The notes below the pieces were generated by a model that was given only the letters and a program-made list of their open reading frames with translations, was not told the origin of the DNA and ran no database searches. DNA of 64,000 bases from Gammaproteobacteria bacterium (GTDB taxonomy: Bacteria; Pseudomonadota; Gammaproteobacteria; Steroidobacterales; Steroidobacteraceae). The stretch covers positions 1 to 64,000 of the forward strand of contig DAHUYP010000082.1 in assembly GCA_027315105.1 (NCBI GenBank), read 5' to 3'. Positions 41,446 to 53,225 of the stretch are shown one piece after another (the stretch's first letter is position 1; every line of letters begins with the position of its first letter). The position numbers and the translations under genes were made by a program.

Positions 41446-43185
41446 CTACGGGTCTTTGCGCGCCGCCGCGCGCGCAATGCGCCCGAGGTGCCAGGCCAGC
41501 ACGATCCCGGTGACGCTGCCGAGCACGGCGATCGGCAGCAGATCCGTCAACAGTTGCGATGAGCTGTGGCCGGCCGCCTTGAGCGTGCCGCCGAGCTTCG
41601 GTCCGACGATCGAGCCGATGCGTCCGATGGCCACCGCCATGCCAACCCCCGCCCCGCGGATCGAGGTCGGATAGCACGCCGGCGCGACCGCATACAGGAA
41701 CGCCGGTGCGGCCAGGACCGAGCAGCCCAGCGCGGCGACGATCAGCACCACCCAGAGCAGCTGCGCGGGCGCCCGGCTCAGCAACAGCAGCGTCACCGGC
41801 ACGGCGATGAAGATCGTCAGCACGGTGGCGCGCCGCAGCCGGCCTTCGAGCAGACGGCCGACCAGCAGCGCCGCCAGGCCGCCGCCGACGTTGAACGCGA
41901 TCTGTGCCCCGGCGGCCTGCGCCTTTGTCAGGCCGTTGCCGGCCAGCAGAGTCGGCAGCCAGCTCAACAGCAGATAGATCATCACCAGGCTCAGAAAGAA
42001 GCTGCTCCAGAGCAGCAGCGTCGAGACCGCCCGGCCGCCCGAAAGCACCGCCTTGAAGCTGCCGGCCCTGGGAGTCGCGATCGGCCCGCCGCCCGCGATG
42101 CCGGGTGCGCTCACGAGCGAGCGAGCGCGCTCGAAGGCCGGTGATTCTCGCAGCACCGAAAGCATGATCGGCACGATCAGCAACGGTGCCACGCCACCGG
42201 CGATGAATATCCATCGCCAATGCGAGGACGCGATCGACATGCTGATCAGGCTGGCCAGCGCACCGCCGAAAGGCATGCCGGCGTAGACCAACGCGACGTT
42301 GGCGCTGCGGCGGTTGGCGGCACTGCATTCATTGACCAGCGCCACGAGGTTCGGCAGCGCGCCGCCGAGACCGAGTCCCGTCAGCAGCCGGGCCCAGGAC
42401 AGCGACCGGATGTCCCAGGCCAGCGGCGTGAGCAGCGAGAACGAGCCGAACAGGGCGATCGACGCGATCAGCACGCGCCTGCGGCCGATCAGGTCCGACC
42501 ATCGCCCCCCTGCCAGGGCGCCGAAGAACAGGCCGAGCGTGCTGGCACTGAAGAACGTGCCCAGCTGCTGCGCATCGGGCCTGAGCTCGGGCACGATGCC
42601 GCCTGCAGCCACGCCGGCGGCCTGCAGATCCATGCCCTCGCAGAACGCCGCCAGTACGCAACAGATGATCGTCGCCGCGCTGTGTGCCGCATGCTGGCGA
42701 TTCGGGAGCCGTCCACGATCCAACACCGCCGCCGCGAGCAGGTCGAGCACGGTGAATGCGATGACGGTGCCGCAGATCTCTGCGACGCTCAAGCCGAGCG
42801 GGGCCGCCAGCACGAGCATCGGCAGCAGGGCTTCGGGCAGTTGATCGATCAGCGGCGCGGACCGTCCGCTCGCTTGACCGAGACGTCGCTTCAGGAACGA
42901 GGACAGCAGATCGCCCAGCAGGGTCAGCAATCCGAAAGCCGCGCCCGTCAACACTCCGACCCGCAGCAGGGCGCCCGTCAGCGCCGCCGCAAGCGTACCC
43001 GCGATCAGGCCGCGCCAGGTCTTGTGGGCCCCGAACAGGGCTCGCCCGTCGGGCAATGTGACGCCGGCATCGATCGGTCGATCGAAGCGCCGGTGCAGCA
43101 GCCAGGCGCTGAGCACCGGGGCGGAATTGGCTGCGATCACCAGCAGCAGCGCGCGCGCGTCGATGAACGCAGACAGGTGCGTCAC
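41446..43185 (-). CDS. Fusion protein: N-terminal CarS-like (CDP-archaeol synthase family) membrane domain plus C-terminal AAHS-type MFS transporter
   Basis: One 579-aa ORF. N-half: NSAPVLSAWLL...GRALFGAHKTWRGLIAGTLAAALTGALL...GDLLSSFLKRRLG...DQLPEALLPML. C-half: CEGMDLQAAGVAAGGIVPEL, GGRWSDLIGRRRVLI, RLLTGLGLGGALPNLVAL. Confidence 0.8.
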   Translation of the reverse strand: MTHLSAFIDARALLLVIAANSAPVLSAWLLHRRFDRPIDAGVTLPDGRALFGAHKTWRGLIAGTLAAALTGALLRVGVLTGAAFGLLTLLGDLLSSFLKRRLGQASGRSAPLIDQLPEALLPMLVLAAPLGLSVAEICGTVIAFTVLDLLAAAVLDRGRLPNRQHAAHSAATIICCVLAAFCEGMDLQAAGVAAGGIVPELRPDAQQLGTFFSASTLGLFFGALAGGRWSDLIGRRRVLIASIALFGSFSLLTPLAWDIRSLSWARLLTGLGLGGALPNLVALVNECSAANRRSANVALVYAGMPFGGALASLISMSIASSHWRWIFIAGGVAPLLIVPIMLSVLRESPAFERARSLVSAPGIAGGGPIATPRAGSFKAVLSGGRAVSTLLLWSSFFLSLVMIYLLLSWLPTLLAGNGLTKAQAAGAQIAFNVGGGLAALLVGRLLEGRLRRATVLTIFIAVPVTLLLLSRAPAQLLWVVLIVAALGCSVLAAPAFLYAVAPACYPTSIRGAGVGMAVAIGRIGSIVGPKLGGTLKAAGHSSSQLLTDLLPIAVLGSVTGIVLAWHLGRIARAAARKDP

Positions 43186-43260
43186 CGCGGCAGTATAGCC
43201 GCGAGCGCATGCGCGTGAAGGCCGTAACCGGCGGACCGCGCCGACGCCGTCGCCCGCCGT

Positions 43261-44019
43261 TCAGCGCGAGAACAGATGCCGTCCGCCCTCTTCGCTGACC
43301 TTGTAGCGGCTGCCGAGGCTGTAGCGCGATCCGGGGTAGGTGAAGATGCTCCGGGTGACGGGCACGCCGCCGACCCAGGTGCGGCGCGTGAGCACCAGGC
43401 ACGGCTCGTCGGTGTCGATCTTGAGCAGTTTCTGCGCGCGTTTGTCGGGCAGCGTCGCGAACACCACGTGATCGACTTCGGTGGGCGGTCCGATGCCGAG
43501 CAGGTACTTGCCGGGGGCCTGCCGCGAGAAATCCTGCTCCAGATAGGCCGGGGCGAATGCCGGTGTCACATAGCGCTCCTCCAGCTGCACCGGCACGCCG
43601 TCCTCCTTGTGCACCACGATCGAGTGGAAGATCTTGGCGCCGGGCCGCAGCTCCAACAGCGAGGCCATGTCGGCGCTCGCGCGTACGGCCTCCAGGGCCA
43701 CGATCTTCGCTTGATGGGTGTGGCCCCGGGAGACGACGTCGTCGGTGATGTCGCGTACCTCGAGCAGCTCCGATCGGGTCTGCGGCGCGGCGACGAACGT
43801 GCCGACGCCCTGAACCCGCGACAGCAGCCCCTGCGTGGACAATTCGCGCAGCGCGCGATGCACGGTCATGCGCGACACGCCGAGCGTGCGTACCAGTTCG
43901 TTCTCCGACGGCAGGCGCATGCCGCTGGTCCACTCGCCGCCCCGAATGCGCGTCAGGATGTAGCGCTTCACTCTCTCGTAGAGTGCGGTCGGTCCCGTAT
44001 CGGCGCCGGCGATCGGCAT
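43261..44019 (-). CDS. hutC: GntR-family histidine utilisation repressor
   Basis: LYERVKRYILTRIRGGEWTSGMRLPSENELVRTLGVSRMTVHRALRELSTQGLLSRVQGVGTFVA plus UTRA domain; next to hutI. Confidence 0.93.
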   Translation of the reverse strand: MPIAGADTGPTALYERVKRYILTRIRGGEWTSGMRLPSENELVRTLGVSRMTVHRALRELSTQGLLSRVQGVGTFVAAPQTRSELLEVRDITDDVVSRGHTHQAKIVALEAVRASADMASLLELRPGAKIFHSIVVHKEDGVPVQLEERYVTPAFAPAYLEQDFSRQAPGKYLLGIGPPTEVDHVVFATLPDKRAQKLLKIDTDEPCLVLTRRTWVGGVPVTRSIFTYPGSRYSLGSRYKVSEEGGRHLFSR

Positions 44020-44068
44020 CAGACTCTCCCGACCTGGCATGGCGGGGCGCGGCGCCCGGCATCGAGGT

Positions 44069-45331
44069 TCATGTCGGCATCCGTGCCGCGGGCGAGGCCG
44101 CGGGCGAGGCCGCGGTCGGCTCGCCGCGAAAGACGCGGCCAAGCGGCGTGATGCCGTCGATCCAATAGCTGAGCTCGGCCGGTCCGCTGCAGTCCCAGAT
44201 GGCAAAATCGGCGCTCTTGCCCTGCTCGAGCGTGCCGATCTCGTGCAGCAGCCCGAGCGCGCGCGCCGCCTCGCGCGTGTAGCCGGCCAGCGCCTCGGCC
44301 GGCGTCAGGCGGAACAGCGTGCACGCCATGTTCATGATCGTTCCGGGGTTCAGGATCGGCGCCGTTCCCGGGTTGCAGTCGCTCGCGATCGCCATCCTGA
44401 CGCCGTTGGCGCGCAGCGCGTCGATGGGCGGTGGGTGCGTCTCGCGCAGGCAGTAGAACGCCGCGGGCAGCAGCAGCGCCACCGTGCCCGCCTGCGCCAG
44501 GCGCGCGATGCCGTCGGCGCTGGTGTATTCGACATGATCGGCGGACAGCGCGCGATACCGCGCCGCCAGCGCACCGCCGCCGCCGTCGCTCAGCTGGTCG
44601 GCGTGCAGCTTGACGGGCAGCCCGAGCGCGCGCGCGGCGTCGAACAGGATTGAGATTTCCGGCGCCGAGAAGGCAACGTGCTCGCAGTACGCATCCACGG
44701 CGTCGATCAGCCCCTCGGCGGCCAGCGCCGGCAGCAGCTCGCGCGCGACGTGCGACACATACTCGGCGCGGCTGGCGCCGAATTCCGGCGGCATGGCATG
44801 GGCGCCGAGAAAGGTCTTGCTGACACGCATGGACAGGCGCTCGCCGACCAGCTGCGCTGCACGCAATTGCTTGCGCTCGTCCGCCAGCGACAAGCCGTAG
44901 CCCGATTTGATTTCCACCGTGGTCACGCCCAGGGCGGCCAGGCGCGCGGCGCGCGCCAATGTCAGCTCGGCGAGTCGCTCCGGTGAGGCGGCCCGCACCG
45001 CGCGCACGGTCGACAGGATGCCGCCGCCGCGCTGCTGGATGTCCTGGTAGCTGGTGCCTGCCAGCCGCTGCTCGAACTCCGCGCTGCGCTCGCCGGCGAA
45101 TGCCAGATGCGTGTGGGCGTCGATGAGGCCGGGTGTCAGCCACGCGCCATGCAGGTCGATGCATTGCCTGGAGAGTTCCGATGGTTCCCCGGGCAGCTCG
45201 GCGCGCCGGCCGATCCATGCGATCCGGCCCGCGGCGGCCGCCACGGCGCCATCTTCAATGATCCCATAGGATCCATCGGCACCGGCCATGGTCGCCGCAC
45301 GGCAGTTGATCCATAAGCGATCCCAACGCAT
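44069..45331 (-). CDS. hutI: Imidazolonepropionase
   Basis: LTPGLIDAHTHLAFAGERSAEFEQRLAGTSYQDIQQRGGGILSTVRAVR, VKLHADQLSDGGGGALAA. Confidence 0.96.
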   Translation of the reverse strand: MRWDRLWINCRAATMAGADGSYGIIEDGAVAAAAGRIAWIGRRAELPGEPSELSRQCIDLHGAWLTPGLIDAHTHLAFAGERSAEFEQRLAGTSYQDIQQRGGGILSTVRAVRAASPERLAELTLARAARLAALGVTTVEIKSGYGLSLADERKQLRAAQLVGERLSMRVSKTFLGAHAMPPEFGASRAEYVSHVARELLPALAAEGLIDAVDAYCEHVAFSAPEISILFDAARALGLPVKLHADQLSDGGGGALAARYRALSADHVEYTSADGIARLAQAGTVALLLPAAFYCLRETHPPPIDALRANGVRMAIASDCNPGTAPILNPGTIMNMACTLFRLTPAEALAGYTREAARALGLLHEIGTLEQGKSADFAIWDCSGPAELSYWIDGITPLGRVFRGEPTAASPAASPAARMPT

Positions 45332-45360
45332 CGCGCTCCGGTGGCCCTGCGGACCTCAAG

Positions 45361-45374
45361 ACGTCTATACATGT
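45361..45374. promoter_or_regulatory. Candidate HutC operator upstream of hutI
   Basis: acgtctatacatgt (reverse complement acATGTATAGACgt) resembles the HutC half-site TGTATAGACA; about 30-45 bp upstream of the hutI start. Confidence 0.5.
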
Positions 45375-45532
45375 CGTGGCAGACGACGTGGGCCGCATTG
45401 TAGGAAACAAATGCCGCTGCTGACTAGAAGCCGCGTCCAGCGCTTGTTCCGGAATTCCGGACGGCCTGGAAGTGGGCTAAGCTAGCCTCGGAGGGCCCCT
45501 GGCGCCGAACCCTCCAGGAAATGGCGTGGAAC

Positions 45533-46522
45533 ATGTCGGCTGGCACCCGGAACCGCATTCTTTTTCTGCTCGTGTGGTCTTCCTCCGCCGTCGCGCTGGC
45601 GCAAGGAAGACTGGAGCTCACGTACCTGGGAACGGCCGGATGGGAGATCAGTGACGGCCAAACGGTAGTTCTCGTCGATCCGTACCTGACGCGACTGAAG
45701 AGCAACACGCCTAACGATCCGGCATTGGCGTCCGATCCGCGTCCGCTCGTGGGAGACGACGATTTCGTCACATCCGACCAGACGGTGATCGATGCGCATA
45801 TCAGAAAAGCGGATTACATTCTGATCACGCATACTCACGTCGATCATGTGCTCGATATGCCCTATATCGCGCGCAAGACCGGCGCGCTGGTCATCGGAAC
45901 GGAGAGCACGGCTAATTTCGCCCGCGACAGCGGGGTGTCCGGCAGCCGGATTCTGACCGTAAGGGGCGGCGAGGACCTGCAACTGCGCGATTGTTCCATC
46001 CGCGTCATCCCCAGTCTGCACGGCATCTTGCCGGGCAGCGCGCAGTTGCCGCCGCCGTCAACCATTTTTCCCGCCAACACGAAACCGCCGTTCCGGCTCG
46101 GGCAACTCTTCGTGGAAGGCGGAACGCTCGCCTTCCTGATTCGCATGGCTGGCCACCAGATCATTGCATTTGGATCGATGAACTACATCGAACGTGAGAT
46201 CGACGGCTTGCGGCCGGATGTGGCATTGATCGGTGCTATGCCGGAGCGGCAAAAGATCTATCACTACACGCAACGCCTGCTTCAGGCCATCGGCTACCCC
46301 CCTCTCGTGATGCCGACTCACTGGGACCGTTTCAATGTTCCGTACGATGTCTCACAACAGCCCGCCATCGACAGGCTTCAGTCCTTCGTTGCAGAAGTGC
46401 AGGCGGTATCCCCGCACACACAAGTGATCGTCCCGGAGTATTTCACTCCGATCATTGTTGAGTCCTCTCCTGCGGCTGGTAGAGAGAAAGCCTCGAATCC
46501 CGCCGATCGTCCGACACCGTAA
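45533..46522 (+). CDS. Exported metallo-beta-lactamase-fold hydrolase
   Basis: Signal peptide RNRILFLLVWSSSAVALAQG, then LELTYLGTAGWEISDGQTVVLVDPYLTR and HTHVDHVLDMPYIA metal-binding motif. Confidence 0.85.
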   Translation: MSAGTRNRILFLLVWSSSAVALAQGRLELTYLGTAGWEISDGQTVVLVDPYLTRLKSNTPNDPALASDPRPLVGDDDFVTSDQTVIDAHIRKADYILITHTHVDHVLDMPYIARKTGALVIGTESTANFARDSGVSGSRILTVRGGEDLQLRDCSIRVIPSLHGILPGSAQLPPPSTIFPANTKPPFRLGQLFVEGGTLAFLIRMAGHQIIAFGSMNYIEREIDGLRPDVALIGAMPERQKIYHYTQRLLQAIGYPPLVMPTHWDRFNVPYDVSQQPAIDRLQSFVAEVQAVSPHTQVIVPEYFTPIIVESSPAAGREKASNPADRPTP

Positions 46523-46585
46523 AGCGAACACGGCACCGGGACTTAATCCGATCACGACCCGACACTCGGTTTTCTGCCGCACTTG

Positions 46586-46601
46586 CCTATACAAGTATAG
46601 G
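46586..46601. promoter_or_regulatory. Candidate HutC operator upstream of hutF
   Basis: cctatacaagtatagg: palindromic 7-bp arms around AA; contains CTATACAAG/CTTGTATAG as in HutC sites. Confidence 0.6.
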
Positions 46602-46732
46602 TGTGATTAGCTTCCGGATCGGGGCCGACGGCACCGCAGGACCAGCCATGAACGATCGAGCCACGCTGCACGACCTCGGCGACGCCCGGGCGCCGGATCG
46701 GGGTTGCGTGCGGCGCTGCTGCGCGGCCCGCC

Positions 46733-48142
46733 GTGGCGCACGGCCGCGACACGGGAGGGGCGGTGCAGTTGCTGTTTGAGCGCGCGCTGCTTCCTTCCGG
46801 CATAGCCCGCAACATCGCCGTTTCGGTCGCTGCCGACGGCACCATCGATCGCGTGAGCGCCGATGCGCCGCCCGACGGCTGCATCCCCGTGCGGGGGCTG
46901 GCCCTCCCCGGCATGCCGAATCTGCACAGTCATGCCTTCCAGCGTGCGATCGCGGGCACCGCCGAGATCGCAGCCGGCGCCGACAACTCATTCTGGAGCT
47001 GGCGCGACGTGATGTATCGATTCGTCGAGCGCCTGCAGCCCGAGGACGTCGCCGCAATCGCGGCCTTCCTGTACGTCGAGATGCTCGAAGCCGGTTACAC
47101 GTCGGTGGCCGAGTTCCACTACCTGCATCATCTGACCGACGGTGGGCCATACCTGGACCCGGCCACCTTGTCGCATGCGGTCCGGGACGGCGCCCGCCAG
47201 GCCGGAATCCGCCAATTGTTGCTGCCCTGCCTCTACCAGCGATCCGGATTCGACGCCGCCGCGACGCGGCCGGAGCAACGCCGCTTCGCACTGCAGACCG
47301 ATGCCTTTCTGCGCCTGTTCGAGACGCTGCGCTGCCAGAGCGAACCGCTGCAGACGGCCGGCGTGGCACTGCACAGCCTGCGGGCCGTCCCGCCCGCAGC
47401 GATTGCAGACGTGGTCGCGGCCGCGCCGGCGCCGATACCCGTGCATGTGCACGTCTCGGAGCAGCGGCGCGAAGTCGATGAGTGCCGGCGGCGCTTCGGC
47501 CGACGGCCGATCGAGCTGCTGTTCGATTCGGCCCGCATCGATGCCCGCTGGTGTCTGGTGCACGCCACGCACGCCGCGCCAACCGAGCTCGAGGCGATCG
47601 TGCAGGCCGGAGCGGTGGTCGGCCTGTGCCCCACGACCGAGGGCAACCTGGGCGATGGCCGATTCCCGCTCGATGAGTTCGCGGCCTCCGGAGGCCGCTT
47701 CGGCATCGGCTCCGACAGTCACGTGTCGGTCGATCCGCGCGAGGAGTTGCGCACGGCCGAATATGCGCTGCGGGTCTGGCGAGAGCGCCGCGCGCTGGCT
47801 TCGAGCGCCTCGCGGCCGCATTGCGGCAGCTTTCTCTACGCCGCCGCGGCCGCCGGCGGCGCGCAGGCGCTGTCGCTCGGGCGCGGCGAGCTGGCCGCGG
47901 GCGAGCCGGCCGACATCGTCGTGCTCGACACCGATCGTGCCGAGTTCGCGGGCGTCCCGGCTGAGGCGCTGCTCGATGCCTACATCTTCGCGCCGCGCCC
48001 GGGCGCGCTGCGCGACGTGCTGGTCGGTGGGGCCTGGACCGTGCGCGACGGCCGCCATCCGCGACGCGACGCCATCGCGCAGTCGTATCGGCGCTGCCTG
48101 GCGCGCCTGCGCTCGGCCGAGCCGGGGGCAGGACAGCCATGA
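46733..48142 (+). CDS. hutF: Formimidoylglutamate deiminase
   Basis: [68 protein letters not shown]; start approximate. Confidence 0.95.
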   Translation: MAHGRDTGGAVQLLFERALLPSGIARNIAVSVAADGTIDRVSADAPPDGCIPVRGLALPGMPNLHSHAFQRAIAGTAEIAAGADNSFWSWRDVMYRFVERLQPEDVAAIAAFLYVEMLEAGYTSVAEFHYLHHLTDGGPYLDPATLSHAVRDGARQAGIRQLLLPCLYQRSGFDAAATRPEQRRFALQTDAFLRLFETLRCQSEPLQTAGVALHSLRAVPPAAIADVVAAAPAPIPVHVHVSEQRREVDECRRRFGRRPIELLFDSARIDARWCLVHATHAAPTELEAIVQAGAVVGLCPTTEGNLGDGRFPLDEFAASGGRFGIGSDSHVSVDPREELRTAEYALRVWRERRALASSASRPHCGSFLYAAAAAGGAQALSLGRGELAAGEPADIVVLDTDRAEFAGVPAEALLDAYIFAPRPGALRDVLVGGAWTVRDGRHPRRDAIAQSYRRCLARLRSAEPGAGQP

Positions 48143-48185
48143 TCGATATCGCCGCAGCACGGCCCTGCGATCGAGGACCTTAGCC

Positions 48186-49859
<1,674 letters not shown>

Positions 49860-51419
49860 ATGGCTGCGCGCGGCACCAGGCCCGGCAAACCGCAGGCGCG
49901 CATGCACCTGCGGCTCGGCGAATTGGACCTCGCGACGCTGCGGCGGGTCACCCGGCAGCCGGTCTCGGTCGCGCTCGGCCGCGATCAATTGCAGAAGCTC
50001 AAGGCCGGCGCCGCGGTGGTCGGCAGGCTGGTGGCGCAGGAGCAGATCGCCTACGGCATCAACACCGGGTTCGGGCTGCTCGCCCAGACCCGCATCGCAC
50101 GCGATCAGATCGAAGCGCTGCAGCGCAATCTCGTGCTGTCGCATGCAGCCGGCACCGGTGAGCTGCTGGCGGACGAGATCGTGCGCCTGATTCTGCTGCT
50201 GAAGGTCGCGAGTCTCGCGCAGGGCTACTCCGGCGTGCGGCCCCGGACCGTGCGTGCGTTGTGCGCCTTGCTGGAACACGGCGTCTATCCCTGCATACCC
50301 TGCCAGGGTTCGGTCGGTGCTTCGGGCGATCTGGCGCCGCTGGCCCACCTCGCGGCGGCGCTGATCGGCGTCGGCGAGGTGCGGATCGGCGGCGAGATCA
50401 TGCCGGCGCTCGCCGGCCTGCAGCGCGTGGGCCTTGCGCCCGTGGCGCTCGGACCCAAGGAAGGGTTGGCGCTTCTGAATGGAACCCAGGTGTCGACGGC
50501 GCTGGCGCTGTGCGGATTGTTTCGCATCGAGGACGTCATGGCCGCGGCGCTGCTGGCCGGCGCGCTGTCGGTGGACGCCGTCAAGGGCAGCGACGTGCCG
50601 TTCGAAGCGCGCATCCACGCCATTCGGCGCCAGCAGGGCCAGCAGGACGTCGCCGCCGCCTTTCGCCGGCTGCTTGCCGGCAGCGCCATCCGCGCATCGC
50701 ACCTGAACTGCGAACGCGTGCAGGATCCGTACTCGATCCGCTGCCAGCCGCAGGTCATGGGAGCCTGCCTCGATCTGTGGCGCGCCGCGGCCGCGACCCT
50801 GGCACGCGAGGCCAACGCCGTGACCGACAATCCACTGGTATTTCCGGACGACGGCGCGGTCTGTTCCGGCGGCAACTTCCACGCCGAGCCGGTCGGCTTC
50901 GCGGCCGACCAGCTGGCGCTCGCGATCGCCGAGATCGGCTCCATCGCCGAGCGGCGCATCGCCATTCTGGTCGACCCGAAGATGAGCGGCCTGCCGCCGT
51001 TCCTGGTCGACAACAGCGGCGTGAATTCGGGCTTCATGGTGCCGCAGGTGACCGCGGCCGCACTGGTGGCCGAGAACAAGGCCCTGGCCCATCCGTGCAG
51101 CGTCGACAGCATCCCGACGTCCGCCAATCAGGAAGATCACGTGTCGATGGCGACCTACGGCGCACGCCGGCTCGCGAGCATGGCGGACAATGCCGCCGTG
51201 ATCGTCGCGATCGAGCTGCTCGCCGCCGTGCAGGGCATCGAGTTCCATCGGCCCCTCAGAAGCTCGCCGATCCTCGAGCGCACCGTGGCGCTGGTGCGCG
51301 CGCGAGTCGCGCATTACGCCGCGGACCGCTTCTTTGCGCCCGACATCGCCGCGGCGAAGGCACTGGTGGTGTCCGGGGTGTTTCGGTCCTATCTGCGGGA
51401 GGCGGGACTTGAGTCATGA
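49860..51419 (+). CDS. hutH: Histidine ammonia-lyase
   Basis: [15 protein letters not shown] and [16 protein letters not shown] (Ala-Ser-Gly MIO prosthetic group motif). Confidence 0.97.
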   Translation: MAARGTRPGKPQARMHLRLGELDLATLRRVTRQPVSVALGRDQLQKLKAGAAVVGRLVAQEQIAYGINTGFGLLAQTRIARDQIEALQRNLVLSHAAGTGELLADEIVRLILLLKVASLAQGYSGVRPRTVRALCALLEHGVYPCIPCQGSVGASGDLAPLAHLAAALIGVGEVRIGGEIMPALAGLQRVGLAPVALGPKEGLALLNGTQVSTALALCGLFRIEDVMAAALLAGALSVDAVKGSDVPFEARIHAIRRQQGQQDVAAAFRRLLAGSAIRASHLNCERVQDPYSIRCQPQVMGACLDLWRAAAATLAREANAVTDNPLVFPDDGAVCSGGNFHAEPVGFAADQLALAIAEIGSIAERRIAILVDPKMSGLPPFLVDNSGVNSGFMVPQVTAAALVAENKALAHPCSVDSIPTSANQEDHVSMATYGARRLASMADNAAVIVAIELLAAVQGIEFHRPLRSSPILERTVALVRARVAHYAADRFFAPDIAAAKALVVSGVFRSYLREAGLES

Positions 51420-52221
51420 GGACGGCAGCGTGGCCGTGCTGCAGCGGGGCAGCACGCCGCTGATCGTGAGCCTGCCGCACGTCGGCACGCAGCTGCCGGC
51501 AGACGTCGCCGCGCCGCTGAACGCGGCGGCACGACGCCTGAGCGACACCGACTGGCACGTCGATCGTCTGTATGCGTTCGCGCGCGAGGCGGGCGCCTCC
51601 TGGCTGCAGGCGCGCTTGTCGCGCTACGTGATCGACCTCAACCGTCCGCCCGACGACCAGTCGCTGTATCCCGGCCAGGCGACCACCGGGCTGTGCCCGA
51701 GCTCGAGCTTTTCCGGCGAGCCGCTCTATGACGGGGCCGCACCTTCGGCGCAGGAGATCGATCGGCGCCGGCAGCGCTACTGGCTGCCGTACCACACTGC
51801 ATTGCAGGAACTGATCGCCGCCACCCGCGCACGGTTCGGCTACGCGCTGCTGCTCGACGCGCACTCGATACGCAGCCAGTTGCCGCGCCTGTTCGCGGGC
51901 CGGCTGCCGGATGTGAACGTCGGTACCCATGGCGGCCGCTCCTGCGCCACCGCGTTCGCCGCTCACGTCGTCGGCGTGCTCGCACGCCAGACGCGGTTCA
52001 GCCACGTGCTGAACGGCCGCTTCCAGGGCGGCTACATCACGCGCGCCTACGGCGATCCGGCCGCGAATGTGCATGCCATTCAGATCGAGCTGGCGCAGGC
52101 GGCCTACATGGATGAATCCGGCACCGACTATGATCCGCACCTCGCGCTGCCGTTGCAGTCGCTGCTGCGCCAGGTGCTGGCGGCCATGCTGAGCTTCGCA
52201 CCGTCCGTGCCGAACGGCTGA
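51409..52221 (+). CDS. hutG: N-formylglutamate deformylase
   Basis: [68 protein letters not shown]; likely TTG start at 51409. Confidence 0.94.
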   Translation: MSHEDGSVAVLQRGSTPLIVSLPHVGTQLPADVAAPLNAAARRLSDTDWHVDRLYAFAREAGASWLQARLSRYVIDLNRPPDDQSLYPGQATTGLCPSSSFSGEPLYDGAAPSAQEIDRRRQRYWLPYHTALQELIAATRARFGYALLLDAHSIRSQLPRLFAGRLPDVNVGTHGGRSCATAFAAHVVGVLARQTRFSHVLNGRFQGGYITRAYGDPAANVHAIQIELAQAAYMDESGTDYDPHLALPLQSLLRQVLAAMLSFAPSVPNG

Positions 52222-52246
52222 CGGGCTGCGCGCGGCTTCGATTCGC

Positions 52247-53020
52247 TCAGCCGCCGCGCCGATCGAGATAGGCACGTGCCAGCGCGCGCAGCCGCCGGCC
52301 GTCGAAGCTGGGGTCGTGGCCGGCATGAACCACCTCTGCCGGCAGCCTCAGCAGCCGGCGCATGGTCTGCCGATAGACGGCGATGTCGCTGCCGGGCAGC
52401 TCATCGAGCAGCGGCCCGTCGTAGATCGCATCGCCGGAAAACAGCGTGCCGGTCGCGGCTTCCCATAGGCCGATGCTGCCCGGTGAATGCCCCGGCAGGT
52501 GCAGCACCTCGAACACCCGGTTGCCGAGATCGATGACGTCTCCCTCGCCCACGGTACGAGTCGCGGGCGCCGCCCGGCGCGTGAATTCGCGCAGCTTGAA
52601 ATCAGCGTGCGGCAGCGCCGTGATGAAGGTCGGTCCGACTTCGTAGCCGGCCCGCTCGATGGACGCGATGAAATCGGCCGGGTGATCGGCGCGCTGGAGG
52701 CTGAAGTTCCCGGATGCCGCGGCGATGTCATCGGCCTCCGCCCGGTGGACGATGCGGTCGCCGAATTCGTGCAGCGAGCCCACGTGGTCCAGGTGCGCGT
52801 GCGTCGCGACGGCGCTCAGCGGCTTGTCGAACAGGTGCCGCGCGGCGTCTTGCAGACTCGCCACCCCGAAGCCGGTATCGATCAGCAGGTCCCGGTCGCG
52901 CCCGCGAACGTGCCAGATATTGCACTGCATGAGCCGGATGGCATGCGGCTCCCAGATGCGCGTGATGTCGTCGGACACGCGCTCGAAGGCGAACCAGCGG
53001 TCGGCAATCTGCAACCCCAT
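52247..53020 (-). CDS. MBL-fold metallo-hydrolase
   Basis: LLIDTGFGVASLQDAARHL, VATHAHLDHVGSLHEF, LHLPGHSPGSIGLWEAATGTLFSGDAIYDG. Confidence 0.92.
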   Translation of the reverse strand: MGLQIADRWFAFERVSDDITRIWEPHAIRLMQCNIWHVRGRDRDLLIDTGFGVASLQDAARHLFDKPLSAVATHAHLDHVGSLHEFGDRIVHRAEADDIAAASGNFSLQRADHPADFIASIERAGYEVGPTFITALPHADFKLREFTRRAAPATRTVGEGDVIDLGNRVFEVLHLPGHSPGSIGLWEAATGTLFSGDAIYDGPLLDELPGSDIAVYRQTMRRLLRLPAEVVHAGHDPSFDGRRLRALARAYLDRRGG

Positions 53021-53190
53021 GCTCAGGCCGCGGCGCGCCGCGCGGCGTTCGGCGGCGACGTCCTCATGGGCTCCCTCGCGCTGTGCGCTCGATGGCTATC
53101 ATTATCACACTCGGGACGTGCGCGCCCGGCGGCGGCACCGCCTCGATACCTGGTGCGCCGACACGGCCCGGCCGCCTCCCCGTGACTTTT

Positions 53191-53216
53191 GATATTTCGA
53201 TAAACATCGTAATATC
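53191..53216. promoter_or_regulatory. Candidate ArsR operator
   Basis: GATATTTCGAT-aaac-ATCGTAATATC inverted repeat (10/11 matching arms), 10 bp before the arsR ATG. Confidence 0.65.
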
Positions 53217-53225
53217 GTAAGTGCG

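Noticed and set aside
46587-48140. 517-aa minus-strand ORF antisense to hutF
   Set aside because: Arg/Ala/Pro-rich shadow frame with no motif.
47142-48185. N-terminal extension of the 905-aa hutU ORF
   Set aside because: Overlaps hutF in another frame, Arg/Pro/Ser-rich; hutU starts at the ATG at 48186.
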